Counted from the first letter of the stretch, positions 26,383-37,225 are shown. The stretch is 64,000 nt of DNA from Eleginops maclovinus (GCF_036324505.1 NC_086361.1:3040916-3104915); one strand, 5' to 3'. Notes: generated from the letters alone by a model not told the origin. Translations and numbers: made by a program.

Positions 26383-28183
26383 ATGTCTTTTTCAAAGCCT
26401 GCAGTGAAGAGAAAGGTTGGTGATGAGCACAGACAATTTCAGGAAAAGTGGGAAGTGCAATATTTCTTCGTTGAACACAGGGGCATCCCAACGTGTCTTA
26501 TTTGCACAGAGAAAGTTGCAGTGCACAAAGAATACAATTTGAAACGTCATTACACAACTACACATGCTGAGGAGTATGCAAAATACCAGGGAGATGAGAG
26601 AGCCAACAGGGTTGCTAATCTTAAAACATATCTACTGAGGCAACAAGATTTCTTTAAGAAAGCAACCAGAGAGAATGATGCAGCAGTCGAAGCTAGCTAC
26701 GTGGTTAGGGAGATGATTGCTAAAGCAGGAAAGCCATTCACAGAAGGTGAATTTGTCAAAAAGTGTATATTACAGGCTGCAAGTATTGTCTGACCAGAAA
26801 ATAAAGGTCAGTTTAGCAACATCAGCCTTTCTGCCAACACCGTGGCAGAGCGCATTTCTGACCTGTCAAGTGACATTTATGATCAACTGTGAGAAAGCAA
26901 AATGTTTCAGTGTATACTCAGTCGCTCTTGATGAGACCACAGACATCACCGACACTGCCCAGCTCGCAATCTATGTCCGTGGTGTTGATGACAATTTTGA
27001 AGTCATAGAGGAGTTGCTCACAGTGATTCCAATGCATGGCCAGACCACAGCTCAGGAGATATTTCACCAGCTGTGTGATGCCATTGAGAATGACGGTTTG
27101 CCATGGAATAGGTTTGTTGGAATAACAACCGATGGAGCGCCATCAATGACAGGGAGGAAAAATGGACTGGTGGAGGAGGCCATTGCTCTGCACTGCATTA
27201 TCCATCAGCAGGCTCTTTGCAGCAAATGCCTGAAGTTTGACAATGTGATGTCTTTCGTTGTGAAATGCATCAACCAAATCAGATCCAGGGGCTTAAAGCA
27301 CAGAAGGTTCCGTGCTTTTTTAGAGGAAATGGAGTCAGAATATGGGGATGTGCTCTACTTCACCGAGGTACGTTGGCTCAGCAAGGGAAACATGTTGAAG
27401 AGAATTTTTGAGTTGAGAGCGGAAGTGAAAGCCTTCATGGAGAAAGATGGGGTTGCTGTTCCTGTGCTAAGTGATCCCAAATGGCTCATGGACTTAGCTT
27501 TTTTTGTTGATATCACACATGAGCTTAATGTGCTGAACAAGAAGTTACAAGGCCAGGGGCAACTTGTTAGTGCTGCCTATGACAACGTGAGAGCATTCTC
27601 TACAAAACTTATGTTATGGAAAGCCCAGCTTTCTCAGACAAACCTTTGCCATTTTCCAGCATGCAAGGCACTCATGGATGCAGGCACACCATTCAGTGGT
27701 GAGGAGTATGTGGATGTCATTTTGAAGCTACAGGAGGAATTTGATCACAGATTTGCAGACTTCAAGACGCACAGAGCCACATTTCAGATTTTTGCGGACT
27801 CCTTCTCCTTTGATGTGCAAGATGCCCCTCCTGTGCTTCAAATGGAGCTCATTGACCTGCAGTGCAACTCTGAACTAAAAGCCAAGTTCAGGGAGGTGAG
27901 TGGAAAAGCAGACAAGCTCGGGCAATTTTTGAGAGAATTGCCCCCCAGCTTCCCTGAGCTTTCACGAATGTTCAAGCGGACCATGTGTCTTTTTGGGAGC
28001 ACATGCTTGTGCGAAAAGCTCTTCTCTACGTTGAACTTCAATAAGTCCAAGTACAGGTCTAGACTTACTGATGAGCATCTTCAAGCCCTACTGAGGGTCT
28101 CAACTGCTTCATCCCTGCTTAAGCCAAATGTGGCTCGGCTATGTGAGAGGAAGCGCTGCCAGATCTCTAGCAGCAAGAAGTAG
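26383..28183 (+). pseudogene. hAT-1 transposase (GTF2IRD2/ZBED-like family), two lesions
   Basis: Starts MSFSKPAVKRKVGDE, with a BED-like zinc-binding start (CLIC ... H ... H in the first 70 residues), then the RNase-H-like hAT core (ALDETTDITDTAQLAIYVRG; TTDGAPSMTGRKNG; EVRWLSKGNMLKR) and a hATC dimerisation region (STCLCEKLFSTLNFNKSKYR) before the stop. About 600 residues in total, normal for this family. Lesions: a TGA at 26791-26793 where Cys is expected, and a frame change close to 26890. From there to 28183 the frame is open for about 430 residues. Encodes cut-and-paste transposase; domesticated relatives in vertebrates include GTF2IRD2 (family knowledge). Not functional as one protein. 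Confidence 0.85.
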
Positions 28184-28344
28184 GCAGAAGAAGCCATGTT
28201 CAGAACAGTTTATGTTCAATGTTCCATTCATGTTCAGAAAGTGAAATGTTAAAGAACTGTTAATACAGATATTTGAATCTGAATAATAATAATTACATTT
28301 CTCTAGTCAGCAACTATATGTGGTTTCTTCAGTCTATATCTGCT

Positions 28345-28345
<1 letters not shown>

Positions 28346-28397
<52 letters not shown>
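28346..28397. repeat. (TTA)n microsatellite within hAT-1
   Basis: About 17 TTA units in the 3' untranslated part of hAT-1. Confidence 0.95.
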
Positions 28398-29751
28398 TTC
28401 ATTTTATTTATTTATTACTGATTGATTTGTTTTTTTCTTATGAATTTGTTAATTAATTTTTTCATCTTATTTTGTGTTAAAAAATAAAAATAAAGACATT
28501 TGATAACATTGGAATGTTTTTTAGTACTTTTCTTGTGGGAAACCTGATGCGGCCCAGGCTCACCCAGATTCTACCTCTAACGGCCCCCGGGTAAATTGAG
28601 TTTGAGACCCCTGCTGTAAACCATTCAGCGCTGGCTTTTTCTTTGTCAGACCAAGCTTGAGGAAATGTCAGGCCCTGTGCCACTGCAAATTCATATGCCA
28701 GCTTTCTCACCTCAGATGGGTACAAACCAAAATAGATGTCAGATGATCTCTTAATATATTTCTCAAGCTGTAGTTCCATCACTGTGCTAAAAACTTCCCG
28801 TGGTGATTTGTACCCAACCACTGTAGTTGGGACAGCTGTCTGACTCTGTATTTCAGCTGGGGTGAACGTCTTGCAGTACCGAGCCAAGGTACGGTAGTTG
28901 ACCTTAAAATCCTTTGCTGTACTCCTGATTGACTTTTTAGCTAGGGTCACCTGTCGGACTGCCCTCAGCATCACGTCAGACGCTGCACTGCCATGTTCTG
29001 TTTTTCTTTTGTAATCCTGACCATGTCTTCTCACTTTCTCCTCACCTTTAAATCACTCTTTTTTTCTGTAAAAATAAAGTAAAAATGTCATTATAACAAC
29101 TGCTGATAAGCAGACTGTCTTTGTTTATTCAAATCATTTTTGAAAGTTGTTAGTCTGGGGTAACTTGTCACATGTGAAAACTAACCCCCAGATGACTGAG
29201 ACAAGTTGCCCCAAACTACCATGTTTGCTGATGCTAGCTCTAGCTCAAAGTTAGCTTAACACAGAGCAATGACTGAGGTATGACAGGATACCTTAATCTC
29301 TTCTCTAACAAGTCCACATGTATCACTGCTAGGATTTTTATCTGAAAGAAGCTTAATTTTAAATACATAAAGTTAATATTTTTTACTTCGGGTTGTGGAA
29401 AATGGTTAATTGGTGCTCATCTCAACTTACAATGTGTTGGTGTCTTCTCACACAGGACATGAGACCTGACCATGTAGAGCAGTGATTCTTAACCATAGGG
29501 CCGCGGCCCAAACTTGGGCCGCCAGCGCCACCTAGAGGGCCGCAAAAAACGTTCAGTTTTGCACCTGTGGACCGCAAGGGCCGCGGGACTGCATAGGTTA
29601 TCAACTGAAGACACCAGAGATATGTTATCCATGAGAAGCTCAGTTACAATGCAGCTTTCGACCACGTGGTGGCGGTAATGCATCAGTCAGTTGTTTAACA
29701 AGCTGCAATAGACAGAGAAGAAGACGGTCTTCTTCTCTACGCTAGATGTAT

Positions 29752-30984
29752 TCACCCTATTACGCCCCGCCCATTTTTAACGGCTTTTTTCTTCCGCTTT
29801 GTGTATGATCTTCCGGTCAGCTAGTTCCGGTTAGCTAGTGTAACCTAACCTTTAGTGTGACCCTGCATTGTTGCCCTAATAGTCTCCCTGGGTAGCCAAG
29901 GGATGTAAAGCCGCATCCTCTCCTCCATGACCTCTAACCAGAAAGAAATTACCTTGCTGACAAAGGGCTGTGACACCTGAAACCTCTCTGCGATGTCTTG
30001 TTGAAGTAGGTTCAGACGAAGCTTCATGAGAGTCATTAAGACCTGATCCCACGGATGAATATGAGAGCTGTTAGAGAAATCACGGGTTAGGTCATCAGCC
30101 AAAGAGGTGAAAGCATCCAGATGCAACCCAGTGTAAAGTAGGCTCAGGTTGTCATTTCGCACAAGCTCTTGATATTTTGCAGTGCTCGCTGAGCACTGGG
30201 TTGCCTGGTCACACAGCAGAGGTTGGTGAAGTAAAGGTCTTGCAGCATAGTTGTGATCGGTCATGCATTGATCCTCCCACTGCGTTCCGATGTCGCGATG
30301 TCCATCACCCTCCGGCTCGAGCTCAGGCTCAGCCTCAGCAGCATTGCTGGTTGATGCCTCTATGAAAATAATGACTCAGTTAAAACTAAGATGTATCCGT
30401 GTTGTCATGGCTTAACTAAGGTTAACACTATTTTGAAAACATTTACTCCTAAACTACAATCGTTTAAAACTGTGTTGACAAGCAGTCGATAACAGAATGT
30501 TACCACAGCTACTAACTCGCGTTATGGCAAAGTATGTTCTGAGAACTTACCTGATTGCCTAACAAGCTGTCGTCGCGGACGTCGCACCGGAGCTTCATAC
30601 CCAAGCCATTTCTCGGGATACGGGTGTTGGGTAGTAGGTCTACCATCCACAAAATGAAACGAACAGACATAGGGTCTTTTTGGAGTGCCCTCAGCCAAAG
30701 ACGCCGGTCTTCCTCAACGCTAGGAGGCGGATATAGATGAAACGATGGCCCACAGCATTCAATTCGCTTCTTCCCGTGAGTAAAACACTCTTGCTGAAGA
30801 GACAATCTTCTTTTTCTCCAATTGTTATGGCAACCACGGACTGCACAAATTATACTCGTCATTTTACCTGACTTCTTTTTGCCCTTGCTTTTAATGTTAG
30901 CGAACGCCTCAGCTGTTCCACCGGAAGTACTAGCACAAAATAAACAAGATGGCTCCGCCCTTGTAACCATGGAGAATAGGGTGA
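29752..30984 (-). mobile_element. ISL2EU/PIF-Harbinger-like element, internally deleted, inside hAT-2
   Basis: Termini TCACCCTATT (29752) and AATAGGGTGA (30984), each flanked by AT (29750-29751, 30985-30986), matching the 2-bp AT duplication known for ISL2EU elements. 1,233 bp. It carries a two-exon THAP plus helix-turn-helix gene on the minus strand but no DDE catalytic domain, and no YqaJ-like nuclease seen in complete relatives. A non-autonomous derivative and the innermost, hence youngest, layer of the stack. Confidence 0.8.
29845..30862 (-). CDS. THAP domain + HTH_4 protein of the ISL2EU-type element (lacks DDE core)
   Basis: Exon A (30862-30551) begins MTSIICAVRGCHNNW and encodes a THAP zinc finger: two N-terminal Cys, the FHLYPPP segment, W in RLWLRALQ, and later residues. 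It ends at a good donor (CAATCAG, then GTAAGT). Exon B (about 30357-29845), after the acceptor TTTTCATAGAG, is in the same phase (0). It encodes an acidic linker and a helix-turn-helix module (LNLLQQDIAERFQVSQPFVSKV) that in full-length relatives precedes the DDE_4 nuclease. It stops after RETIRATMQGHTKG, where relatives continue into the catalytic domain. Predicted product about 274 aa, a DNA-binding protein without catalysis. Open and unbroken; expression is unknown. Confidence 0.7.
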
Positions 30985-31046
30985 ATAGCGATATATATAA
31001 AATATATATAGATATATATATATCTATTTTATAGATATATAAAATT

Positions 31047-32841
31047 ATGGAGAAGTTTTTAAAACGGAAAAATGACGAACATCGTGCCGACCCCCCACAA
31101 AAGAGTACATTTTTGCGTCGGTAGAATCCCGATTATATAAAATACGGCTTCGTAAACGGAGGTACCGAGGCAGTGCCGAGAGCCCAGTGTGTGGAGTGTG
31201 GGTTAACACTGTCAAATGAGGCACTAAAGCCCTCAAAACTACAGCGGCATCTACAGACCAAGCAACCGACGCTCGTGGGAAAGCCGGTGGAATTTCTCAA
31301 AAGAAAAGAAAATGGGCTGCAGAAAAGGTCGGTCGTGTCACTGACTGGCAGCTCCAAATGTGCACTGAAAGCCAGCTATCTCGTAGCCAGACGTGTGGCA
31401 CAGAGCAAGAAGGCGTTCACCATAGCGGAGGAGTTGGTTCTGCCTGCCGCTGTTGATATGTGCCGTGAGATGATCGGAGAGGCCACTGCAAAGAAGCTGC
31501 TGACCATCCCACTGTCAAACGACACTGTGAGTCACCGTATCGCGGACATGGCCTCAGACATACAGCATCAACTTCTTGAAAGAATAAAAAGTAGCCAGTT
31601 TTTCTCTTTACAACTAGACGAGTCCACGGATGTCACGAATGCTGCACTGCTGCTGGTTTTTGTTTGCTATCGCTGGGACAGTAGTTTGCACGAAGACATA
31701 CTGTTTTGTGGAGAGCTACCAACACGTACCATGGCTCAGGAATGTTTCCCCTGCATGTATAACTACTTCACTGAGAACAGTGATGGTACAGCATCAATGA
31801 CTGGCAGGCATCAGGGTGTCATCAGACAGATACTCGATTGTGCACCAGAAGCTAAATGGACACACTGTTTTCTCCACCGTTAAAGCCTTGCAGCAAAAAA
31901 AGATGTCACCAGATTTCCACCAGGTGATGGATGTAAGTGTGAAAACCATAAACTTTATTAAAAACAATGCTGCGAACTCCAGATGTTTTGCTAAGCTTTG
32001 CAAGGACATAGAAGCAGATCACATCCAGCTGCTGTATCAAAGTGAAGTGAGATGGCTTTCAAGAGGACTAGTCCTCAAGCGTTTGTTTGAACTGAGGAAT
32101 GAGGTCTTCTCTTTTCTCACTGAGAAAAACAATCATCTTGCACAGTACTATGCCAACACAATGTTCACAGCAAAACTTGCCTACCTCTGTGACATTTTTT
32201 CACTGCTGAACCAACTGAACATCTCACTTCAAGGAAGAAACAGCAACATATTTTTTGTTGCAGACAAAGTTCAAGCTTTCAAGAGGAAACTTGCTTTGTG
32301 GACCAGGAGGGCCCAGGAAAAGAGGATGGACATGTTTCCACTTTTATCTGACATTTTGGAAAACTCCCCTCAGATGAATATCAGTGACTCAGTCTCTCAG
32401 CACCTCTCACAACTGGCAGAGAAATTTGATAACTACTTTCCTGAGGATCCCAGAGAGGGAAACATGTGGATTTGGGACCCATTTTCAGTGGATCCCACTA
32501 AAAATGATGTTGTTTTGCCCTCACATCTGGAATCCCAGCTTCTGGAAGTTTCCACTGACAGCACTTTAAAGTTGCAGTGGGGCAAACTGGACCTGGGCTC
32601 CTTCTGGATTGCTGTCTCAAAGGAGTACCCATGTCTTGCACTGAGGGCCGTGAAAGTCATTCTCCCATTCAAGACTACATACCTGTGTGAATCAGGATTC
32701 TCCATTGTGGCCACAACCAAGACCAAAGCCCGAAACAGACTCAGAGCAATGCTGGAGGCTACTCTGAGAGTGAGCCTTTCCCCCATTCCACCCAGACTGG
32801 ATCTGATTATGCCTCAGAGGCAGGCCCAAATGTCTCATTAA
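31047..32841 (+). pseudogene. hAT-2 transposase (ZBED5/FAM200/SCAND3-like), broken
   Basis: Starts MEKFLKRKNDEHRAD, typical of this family, with an in-frame TAG at 31122. It then has a BED-like finger (CVECGLTLSNEALKPSKLQRH), the core FSLQLDESTDVTNAALLLVF, and the SDGTASMTGRHQGV motif up to 31883. The reading then shifts frame near 31860-31885 and continues from about 31880 to the stop at 32841 through EVRWLSRGLVLKRLFELRNEV, a middle helical region and a C-terminal dimerisation segment (YLCESGFSIVATTKTKARNR). About 590 residues if continuous. Between the hAT-2 left end and this gene lies the ISL2EU-type insert, probably in the element's 5' untranslated part. Domesticated relatives in vertebrates include ZBED5 and FAM200A (family knowledge). 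Confidence 0.85.
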
Positions 32842-33799
32842 GAGGTGAAGATAAAAAAGGGAGTTGTATTACTGTTGTTCATTGTTGTTATTGTTGTTGT
32901 TATTGTTGATTTGTCAGATATAAAGACTCTTCTGGTTCTGCATGCCTGCTGAAGCAATTGTCAAATGACTTCACAGATTATAAGGCTATAGTTTCATTTG
33001 CACTTTATTTCAATTTTATTTACAGTTTATTTCATTAAGAAAATATTCATATTATTTGAATGTATTTATTTTGTCACCTTTTTATTGATTGATTGATTTA
33101 TATATATATTGTACTTTTTTATTATAAGTAAAATCTAAATAGTGGTCCTTTTTTAATTAAAAAGCCTGACTTGATCCTTTAAAAAAATGTCTTTTCCCGC
33201 CTTGATTTGTGCCAGGAATTATCAGCCTGTTCAGTGGCTTGATGTGTGTGCAGGTTTACATACACATGTCTAATAAAAGTCTTTGTGATGATCCCATTTT
33301 ATCATGTCATTTTATTTGACAAGGTTTTTGCTTGTTAAACTGTAAGTGGATTTGGTTTATTATTGAATACAAATCAAACCGTGAGTGAGGTCAATTAAAC
33401 CTATACAGTGTAAATATTTAATGGGCCCCGGGCCACTTTGTACTATAAAAATGGGGCCTCAAGGTCAAAAAGGTTAAGAACCCCTGATGTAGAGGAAGAA
33501 AACTAGTATTCCACTTTTTAGCTCCCCCCTTTGGTGAAGAAGATAATTGCAGTGTAACAACAAGCCCCGGTCTCCCCTACAGTATAATAATGAGCTGCAA
33601 TTTTTCAATGAAAGAAACTGTGGTTCTAATTGTGTCAACTGGATACTGCAATAGCAATTCTGTTAAGCAAGCAAACTGTTTATACCGGGGCTGAGCAAGT
33701 AACGTTATAGCAAGTACAGCTAGCCCGGAGCTGCCTTGTCTCTGCCTATTACGTCTTCTCCTTTGAACATTGTGCGCTTGGGAACTCTCATTGCCCAAA

Positions 33800-34643
33800 A
33801 TGTCTCTGTCAAAAAGAAGAGTGGACACAGAGTGCAGAGTTTTCCAAGAAAAATGGTCATCGTCCTATTTATTCACGGAAGTGAATGGGAAACCTGTGTG
33901 TTTGGTGTGTTCACAGCATGTTTCAGTGCTGAAAGAATATAACCTTCGGCGCCACTATAGACTCTTCATTCCGAAAAATACAACAACTTGCAAGGACAAC
34001 AGAGAATAAATAAGGTGAATGAACTGTTGGGTGTCTGAAGAAACAGCAGTCTGTGTTTACTCATAGCCGAGAAATCAGTGATGCTGCAGTGAAAGCCAGC
34101 TACCTAATTGCTAATGAAATTGCACTGGATTCAAAACCTTTTAGTGAGGGTGAATTTGTGAAGACATGCATGCTGAAGGCTGCAGAGAGTGTGTGCCCTG
34201 AAAAGGGTCAGGCTTTTGCAAATATCAGCCTGACAAGAAACACAGTTGCAGACAGGATTTCTGATCTTTTCGGCGGATTTGGACAGTTTATTGCATTTTC
34301 AGTTGTAATTGATTAAAGTACGGACATTACAGATGTTGCGCAGCTGGCGATATTCATCCAAGGAGTTGATCACACTTTGACCGTCACCGAGGAGTTCGTG
34401 GAGTTGGTGCCAATGACGGATAACAGGACAGCAGCTGATATTTTTACCGCCCTCATCGGAGCACTGGACAGGGTCGGAGTGGACTGGTCCCGCGCTGTCA
34501 GCCTGGCTACAGATGGTGCGCCATCAATGATCGGGGAAAAAGCAGGTGTTGTGACAAAACTCAGAGAGAAAGTGCAGACTGCAAATGGAGGACGTGATTT
34601 GTGCATACAGCAAACAGTCTCGCAGTGTTGCATAGTCTTGTGA
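33800..34643 (+). pseudogene. hAT-3 transposase remnant (GTF2IRD2-like), heavily decayed
   Basis: Starts MSLSKRRVDTECRVFQEKW and follows the hAT-1 protein in order: BED-like finger (CLVCSQHVSVLKEYNLRRHY), then ISDAAVKASYLIANEIA, the TSD-proximal core STDITDVAQLAIFIQGVD, and LATDGAPSMIGEKAGV. Lesions: a frameshift between about 33970 and 34050, a TAA at 34314-34316 where Glu is expected just before STDITD, and loss of everything after about residue 280. Greater decay than hAT-1 fits its position as the oldest layer. Confidence 0.8.
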
Positions 34644-35743
34644 ATTTGTCACCAAATGGGTTCCACGCTCTTCTCCCAGGCACTCGAACACACAACACTA
34701 CTTCTAGCTTATTTTAACATTGGTAACTCAAAATGAATAAAGACGTTTTCCTCCCGTCTTAACTTCTCCGTACTTTGCCTCTCACTCCTTTTCGCCGTTC
34801 TCCGACCTAAGTCCCCCCTCTTCTCAAACCTGGTAGTTTAGAAAACTGAACTCTGATTTGTTCGCTATATAACTGACACCTCTACCAACCAATAGAAATG
34901 TGAAATTCAAGGACTTTTAAAACTTAAGAAATATGACAACTTAACGAATAACTGACACTGAATGTACTCTACTTGTAACTTAGTGGTGACGAAACAAAAC
35001 GACATGTCAATAAACATCGGTCTAACCCTTTTCATTTTCTTTATAAATAAAAATGTAAACAGAAATAAGTAGGGCACAACATAATAATATATTTTTTATG
35101 TATTATAAATTATTTATTCATTATAAATCATTATTTTATAATTATTATGAATTATAAATTATGTCATTGTGTTTATTCAATACAGTAAACGTCATTGTTA
35201 TTTCTACAGTGGTGGCTTGTGCGGTGGCTAGTGCGGTTGTTTGATGCGATTATCTCCAGCAGAGCCTCCACCTCCATATTATCCTCTGTCTCTGTTGAAA
35301 GAGTGCTCTTCTTGCAAGGGGGAGGGGGCGGAGTCTCTGTGAATAAGCGCTATGCTTGGCCAGCAAGTGAGATTTGAAACTCTTCGTACTCCGGTGGAAA
35401 CTTAAGTTACTTTTCCTTCTCAATGTGTTTCTGGTTTTTGCTGTCATCCACAACGTAGGCAGCCAGTGGAAGAACTACAAGCAGGTTTCTAGCCTCACAC
35501 ACACTAAAACCGGATTATTGACTTTTGCTTTGCTAGGTATCTCTGGGCTTAGAGATACCTAAACTTTTTTTTGTTTTGGTTGAACGAAACATAGGTGCAG
35601 TACCTTCTCTTTCTGAATAGCCATCATCACTGTTTTGCTGAATTTCTTCTTCTCTACTTTCAAAATAAATCTTATTGTTTTTCACTTATTATTACCAGTT
35701 TAAGTTGAGTTGTAGTCAGTAATGTGTCTGTGTGTTTCCTGCA
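34644..35743. other. intron sequence, unassigned
   Basis: No transposase or terminal repeat could be found here, so the right end of hAT-3 is missing. 34.64-35.04 kb is GC-moderate and could be part of an LTR on the minus strand, but no partner LTR is visible. 35.05-35.2 kb is very AT-rich. 35.2-35.45 kb is GC-rich and contains a GGGGGAGGGGGCGGAG Sp1-like run near 35320; it could be an alternative promoter or first exon for the zinc-finger gene (speculative). Confidence 0.3.
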
Positions 35744-35744
35744 G

Positions 35745-37225
35745 ATGTCCAGCAGCTGTTGGTGGTTAAAGAAAACGTTCCCCCTGAGCAGGAGTGGAGC
35801 TCTACCATGGATCAGGAAGACCAACAGACCCCCACAAACATTAAAGAGGAACAGGAGGAACTCTGGAGTAGTCAGGAGGGAGAGCAGCTTCAAGTGCTGG
35901 AGGAGGCTGATATAACATTGACTCTTGCCCCTGTGAAAAGTGAAGATGATGAAGAGAAACCTCAATCCTCAGATCTTAATCAAAGACCAACTGATCAAAT
36001 AACAACAGAAGCTGATGGAGAAGACTGTGGAGAACCAGAACCAGCCAGCAACTTGGATCCAGACAGACATTTACAATCCGATACTGAGGACAACACTGGA
36101 GACTCTTCTGAATCTGACACTGAAGACAGTGCTGATTGGAATGAGACCAGAAAATCTCAGTCGGGTTCAAACTCTCTGAAAAAAGATCGAGGTTCTGTCA
36201 ATGACTCAAGAAGTAGTGCTGTAGAGAAAAAATTTCTCTGCTCTGAGTGTGGGAAAAGATTTGGCCACAGGACAAATCTGAGGACACACATGATGACTCA
36301 TACGGGAGAGAAACCATTCAGTTGCTTAGTTTGTAAAAAATCTTTTACAGTGAGTTACAGGTTACAACACCACATGAGAATCCACACGGGAGAGAAACCT
36401 TACAGCTGCTTAGTTTGTAAGAAAACTTTTAGACTAAATGGTAATTTATACACACACATGAAAGTCCACAAAGCTAATGATCAAGCCTCTGTCAGTGGTT
36501 CAAAGGGTAGTGCTGTTGAGCAGCCATTTGCGTGTGTCGTGTGTAGGAAAAGATTTAGCAGCAAGAAAAGCATGAACAGACACTCGCTGACTCACACAGG
36601 TGAAAAGGCATTCAGCTGCTCAGTTTGTGACAAAGGTTTTTCACAAAAAGGAGATTTGAATATTCACGTGAAAACTCACACAGGAGAGAAGCCTTTCAGC
36701 TGCTCAGTTTGTAACAAAAACTTTTTGCGAAAGGGACACCTAAAACGACATGCGATGACTCATACTGGAGAAACACCATTCAGCTGCACAGTCTGCGAGA
36801 AATCCTTTACACGGAGTGATTATTTAAAGGAACACATGAATACCCACACGGGAGAAAAACCATTCAGCTGTTCAGTGTGTAGGACATCTTTCAAGCTGAG
36901 TAGTAATCTAAAAAAACACGCAAGAATCCACACAGGAAAGAAACCCTTCAGTTGCTCTGTTTGTAAGAAATCTTTTATATTAGGTGATCTTTTAAAAAGA
37001 CACATGAGAACTCACACAGGGGAGAAACCATTCAAATGCTGTGTTTGTAATAAAACATTTGCCTGGGCTCATCAGGTCAAAAAACATAAATGTAAGGGTC
37101 CTCAATCCTCACAGCTTAATCAGACTTTAACTGAGGAGGAAAGAGAGGCAGAGCCAGTTTCTGGAGACACTTCAGGGGTTCCCACGGCCATGGGAGACTT
37201 GGAAAATCTTGGAAATAGTCCTTGA
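35745..37225 (+). CDS. C2H2 zinc-finger protein, coding exon 2 (ten fingers)
   Basis: Begins after the acceptor at 35744 with DVQQLLVVKENVPPEQEW and an acidic linker (IKEEQEELWSSQEGEQLQ, ...PVKSEDDEEKPQSS) that is standard in this fish gene family. Then ten C2H2 fingers: nine complete C-x2-C-x12-H-x3-H units joined mostly by TGEKPFSC linkers, a spacer between fingers 3 and 4 (residues NDQASVSGSKGSAVEQ), and a final divergent finger (FKCCVCNKTFAWAHQVKKHKC) ending in Cys. With exon 1 the product is about 559 aa. Likely a nuclear DNA-binding regulator; target unknown. Intact despite the transposon-laden intron. A broken relative lies 1.1-2 kb downstream, indicating local duplication. Confidence 0.9.

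Larger units (their letters stand above)
26050..28613 (+). mobile_element. hAT-1 (Charlie/GTF2IRD2-like), inside the pogo transposase gene
   Basis: Both ends begin CAGGGGTCTCAAACTC (16-bp perfect terminal inverted repeat). Perfect 8-bp target duplication CTGTAAAC at 26042-26049 and 28614-28621. Size 2,564 bp. One plus-strand transposase gene nearly fills it, and a (TTA)n tract lies near the right end. Its insertion interrupts the pogo transposase codons, so it is younger than the pogo element. Confidence 0.95.
24649..29034 (-). pseudogene. pogo-like transposase with C-terminal PHD finger, broken
   Basis: Read from 29034 down: an N-terminal psq-like helix-turn-helix (about residues 20-60, ...[18 protein letters not shown]), a second CENP-B/Tc5-like DNA-binding part, a DDE catalytic core with the three acidic positions in NMDETG, LLLLDNRCSH and LQPLDRSVYG, a Pro/Ser-rich linker, a Lys-rich stretch and a PHD finger (C-x2-C ... 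C-x2-C-x4-H-x2-C ... C-x2-C) before the stop. The core is cut by hAT-1 at the phrase EWFT; the frame resumes exactly on the other side once one target copy is removed. Further lesions: a one-base loss near 25720-25732 and an in-frame TAA near 25245. The catalytic acids are otherwise intact. Function when alive: cut-and-paste transposition; the PHD finger suggests chromatin (histone-tail) contact, which is inference. Confidence 0.85.
29480..33486 (+). mobile_element. hAT-2 (ZBED5/FAM200-like), inside the pogo element
   Basis: Left end CAGTGATTCTTAACC at 29480, right end the complement of CAGGGGTTCTTAACC at 33486 (13 of 15 identical), followed inward by GC-rich GGGCCGCGGCCC text. Perfect 8-bp target duplication ATGTAGAG at 29472-29479 and 33487-33494. 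Size 4,007 bp, of which 1.24 kb is an ISL2EU-type insert. It lies in the pogo element's non-coding 5' part, so it did not cut the transposase. Confidence 0.95.
24197..33577 (-). mobile_element. pogo-like (Tc1/mariner superfamily) element, interrupted twice
   Basis: Inverted termini GGGGAGACCGGGGCTTGTTG at 24197 and its complement ending at 33577, each flanked by TA (24195-24196 and 33578-33579), the target duplication of this superfamily. It spans 9,381 bp. Subtracting hAT-1, hAT-2 and their duplicated 8-mers leaves about 2.8 kb, a normal full length for a pogo-like element. It encodes one minus-strand transposase. Subterminal GGGTAAGTTGTCACAC-like motifs occur at both ends (see findings). 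Confidence 0.9.
24125..34643 (+). mobile_element. hAT-3: oldest element of the nest, split by a pogo-like element
   Basis: The left end at 24125 (CAGAGGTGTCAAAC, then CGGCCCGCGGGCC) matches the ends of Charlie-like hATs and is close to the hAT-1 left end. After 70 bp it is interrupted at a TA by the pogo-like element (24197-33577). Its body resumes at 33580 and leads to a decayed transposase at 33.80-34.64 kb. The likely left target duplication is ACATATAC (24117-24124). No right terminal repeat was found before the zinc-finger exon, so the right end is probably deleted; 34643 is only the end of recognisable coding similarity. Confidence 0.7.
22304..35744 (+). other. 13.4-kb intron of the zinc-finger gene, filled by nested transposons
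   Basis: Bounded by GT at 22304 and a TGTTTCCTGCAG acceptor ending at 35744, both in the correct phase (1). Most of its length (24.1-34.6 kb) is one nested insertion complex; the remainder is microsatellite, MITE-like and LTR-like DNA. The exons at both ends remain open, so the insertions need not have disabled the gene, although splicing over this intron is unproven. Confidence 0.75.

Noticed and set aside
26717..28183. Domesticated single-copy GTF2IRD2-like gene
   Set aside because: The long open frame lies within intact hAT ends with target duplications and carries a stop and frameshift in its first third, so it is an ordinary transposon copy.
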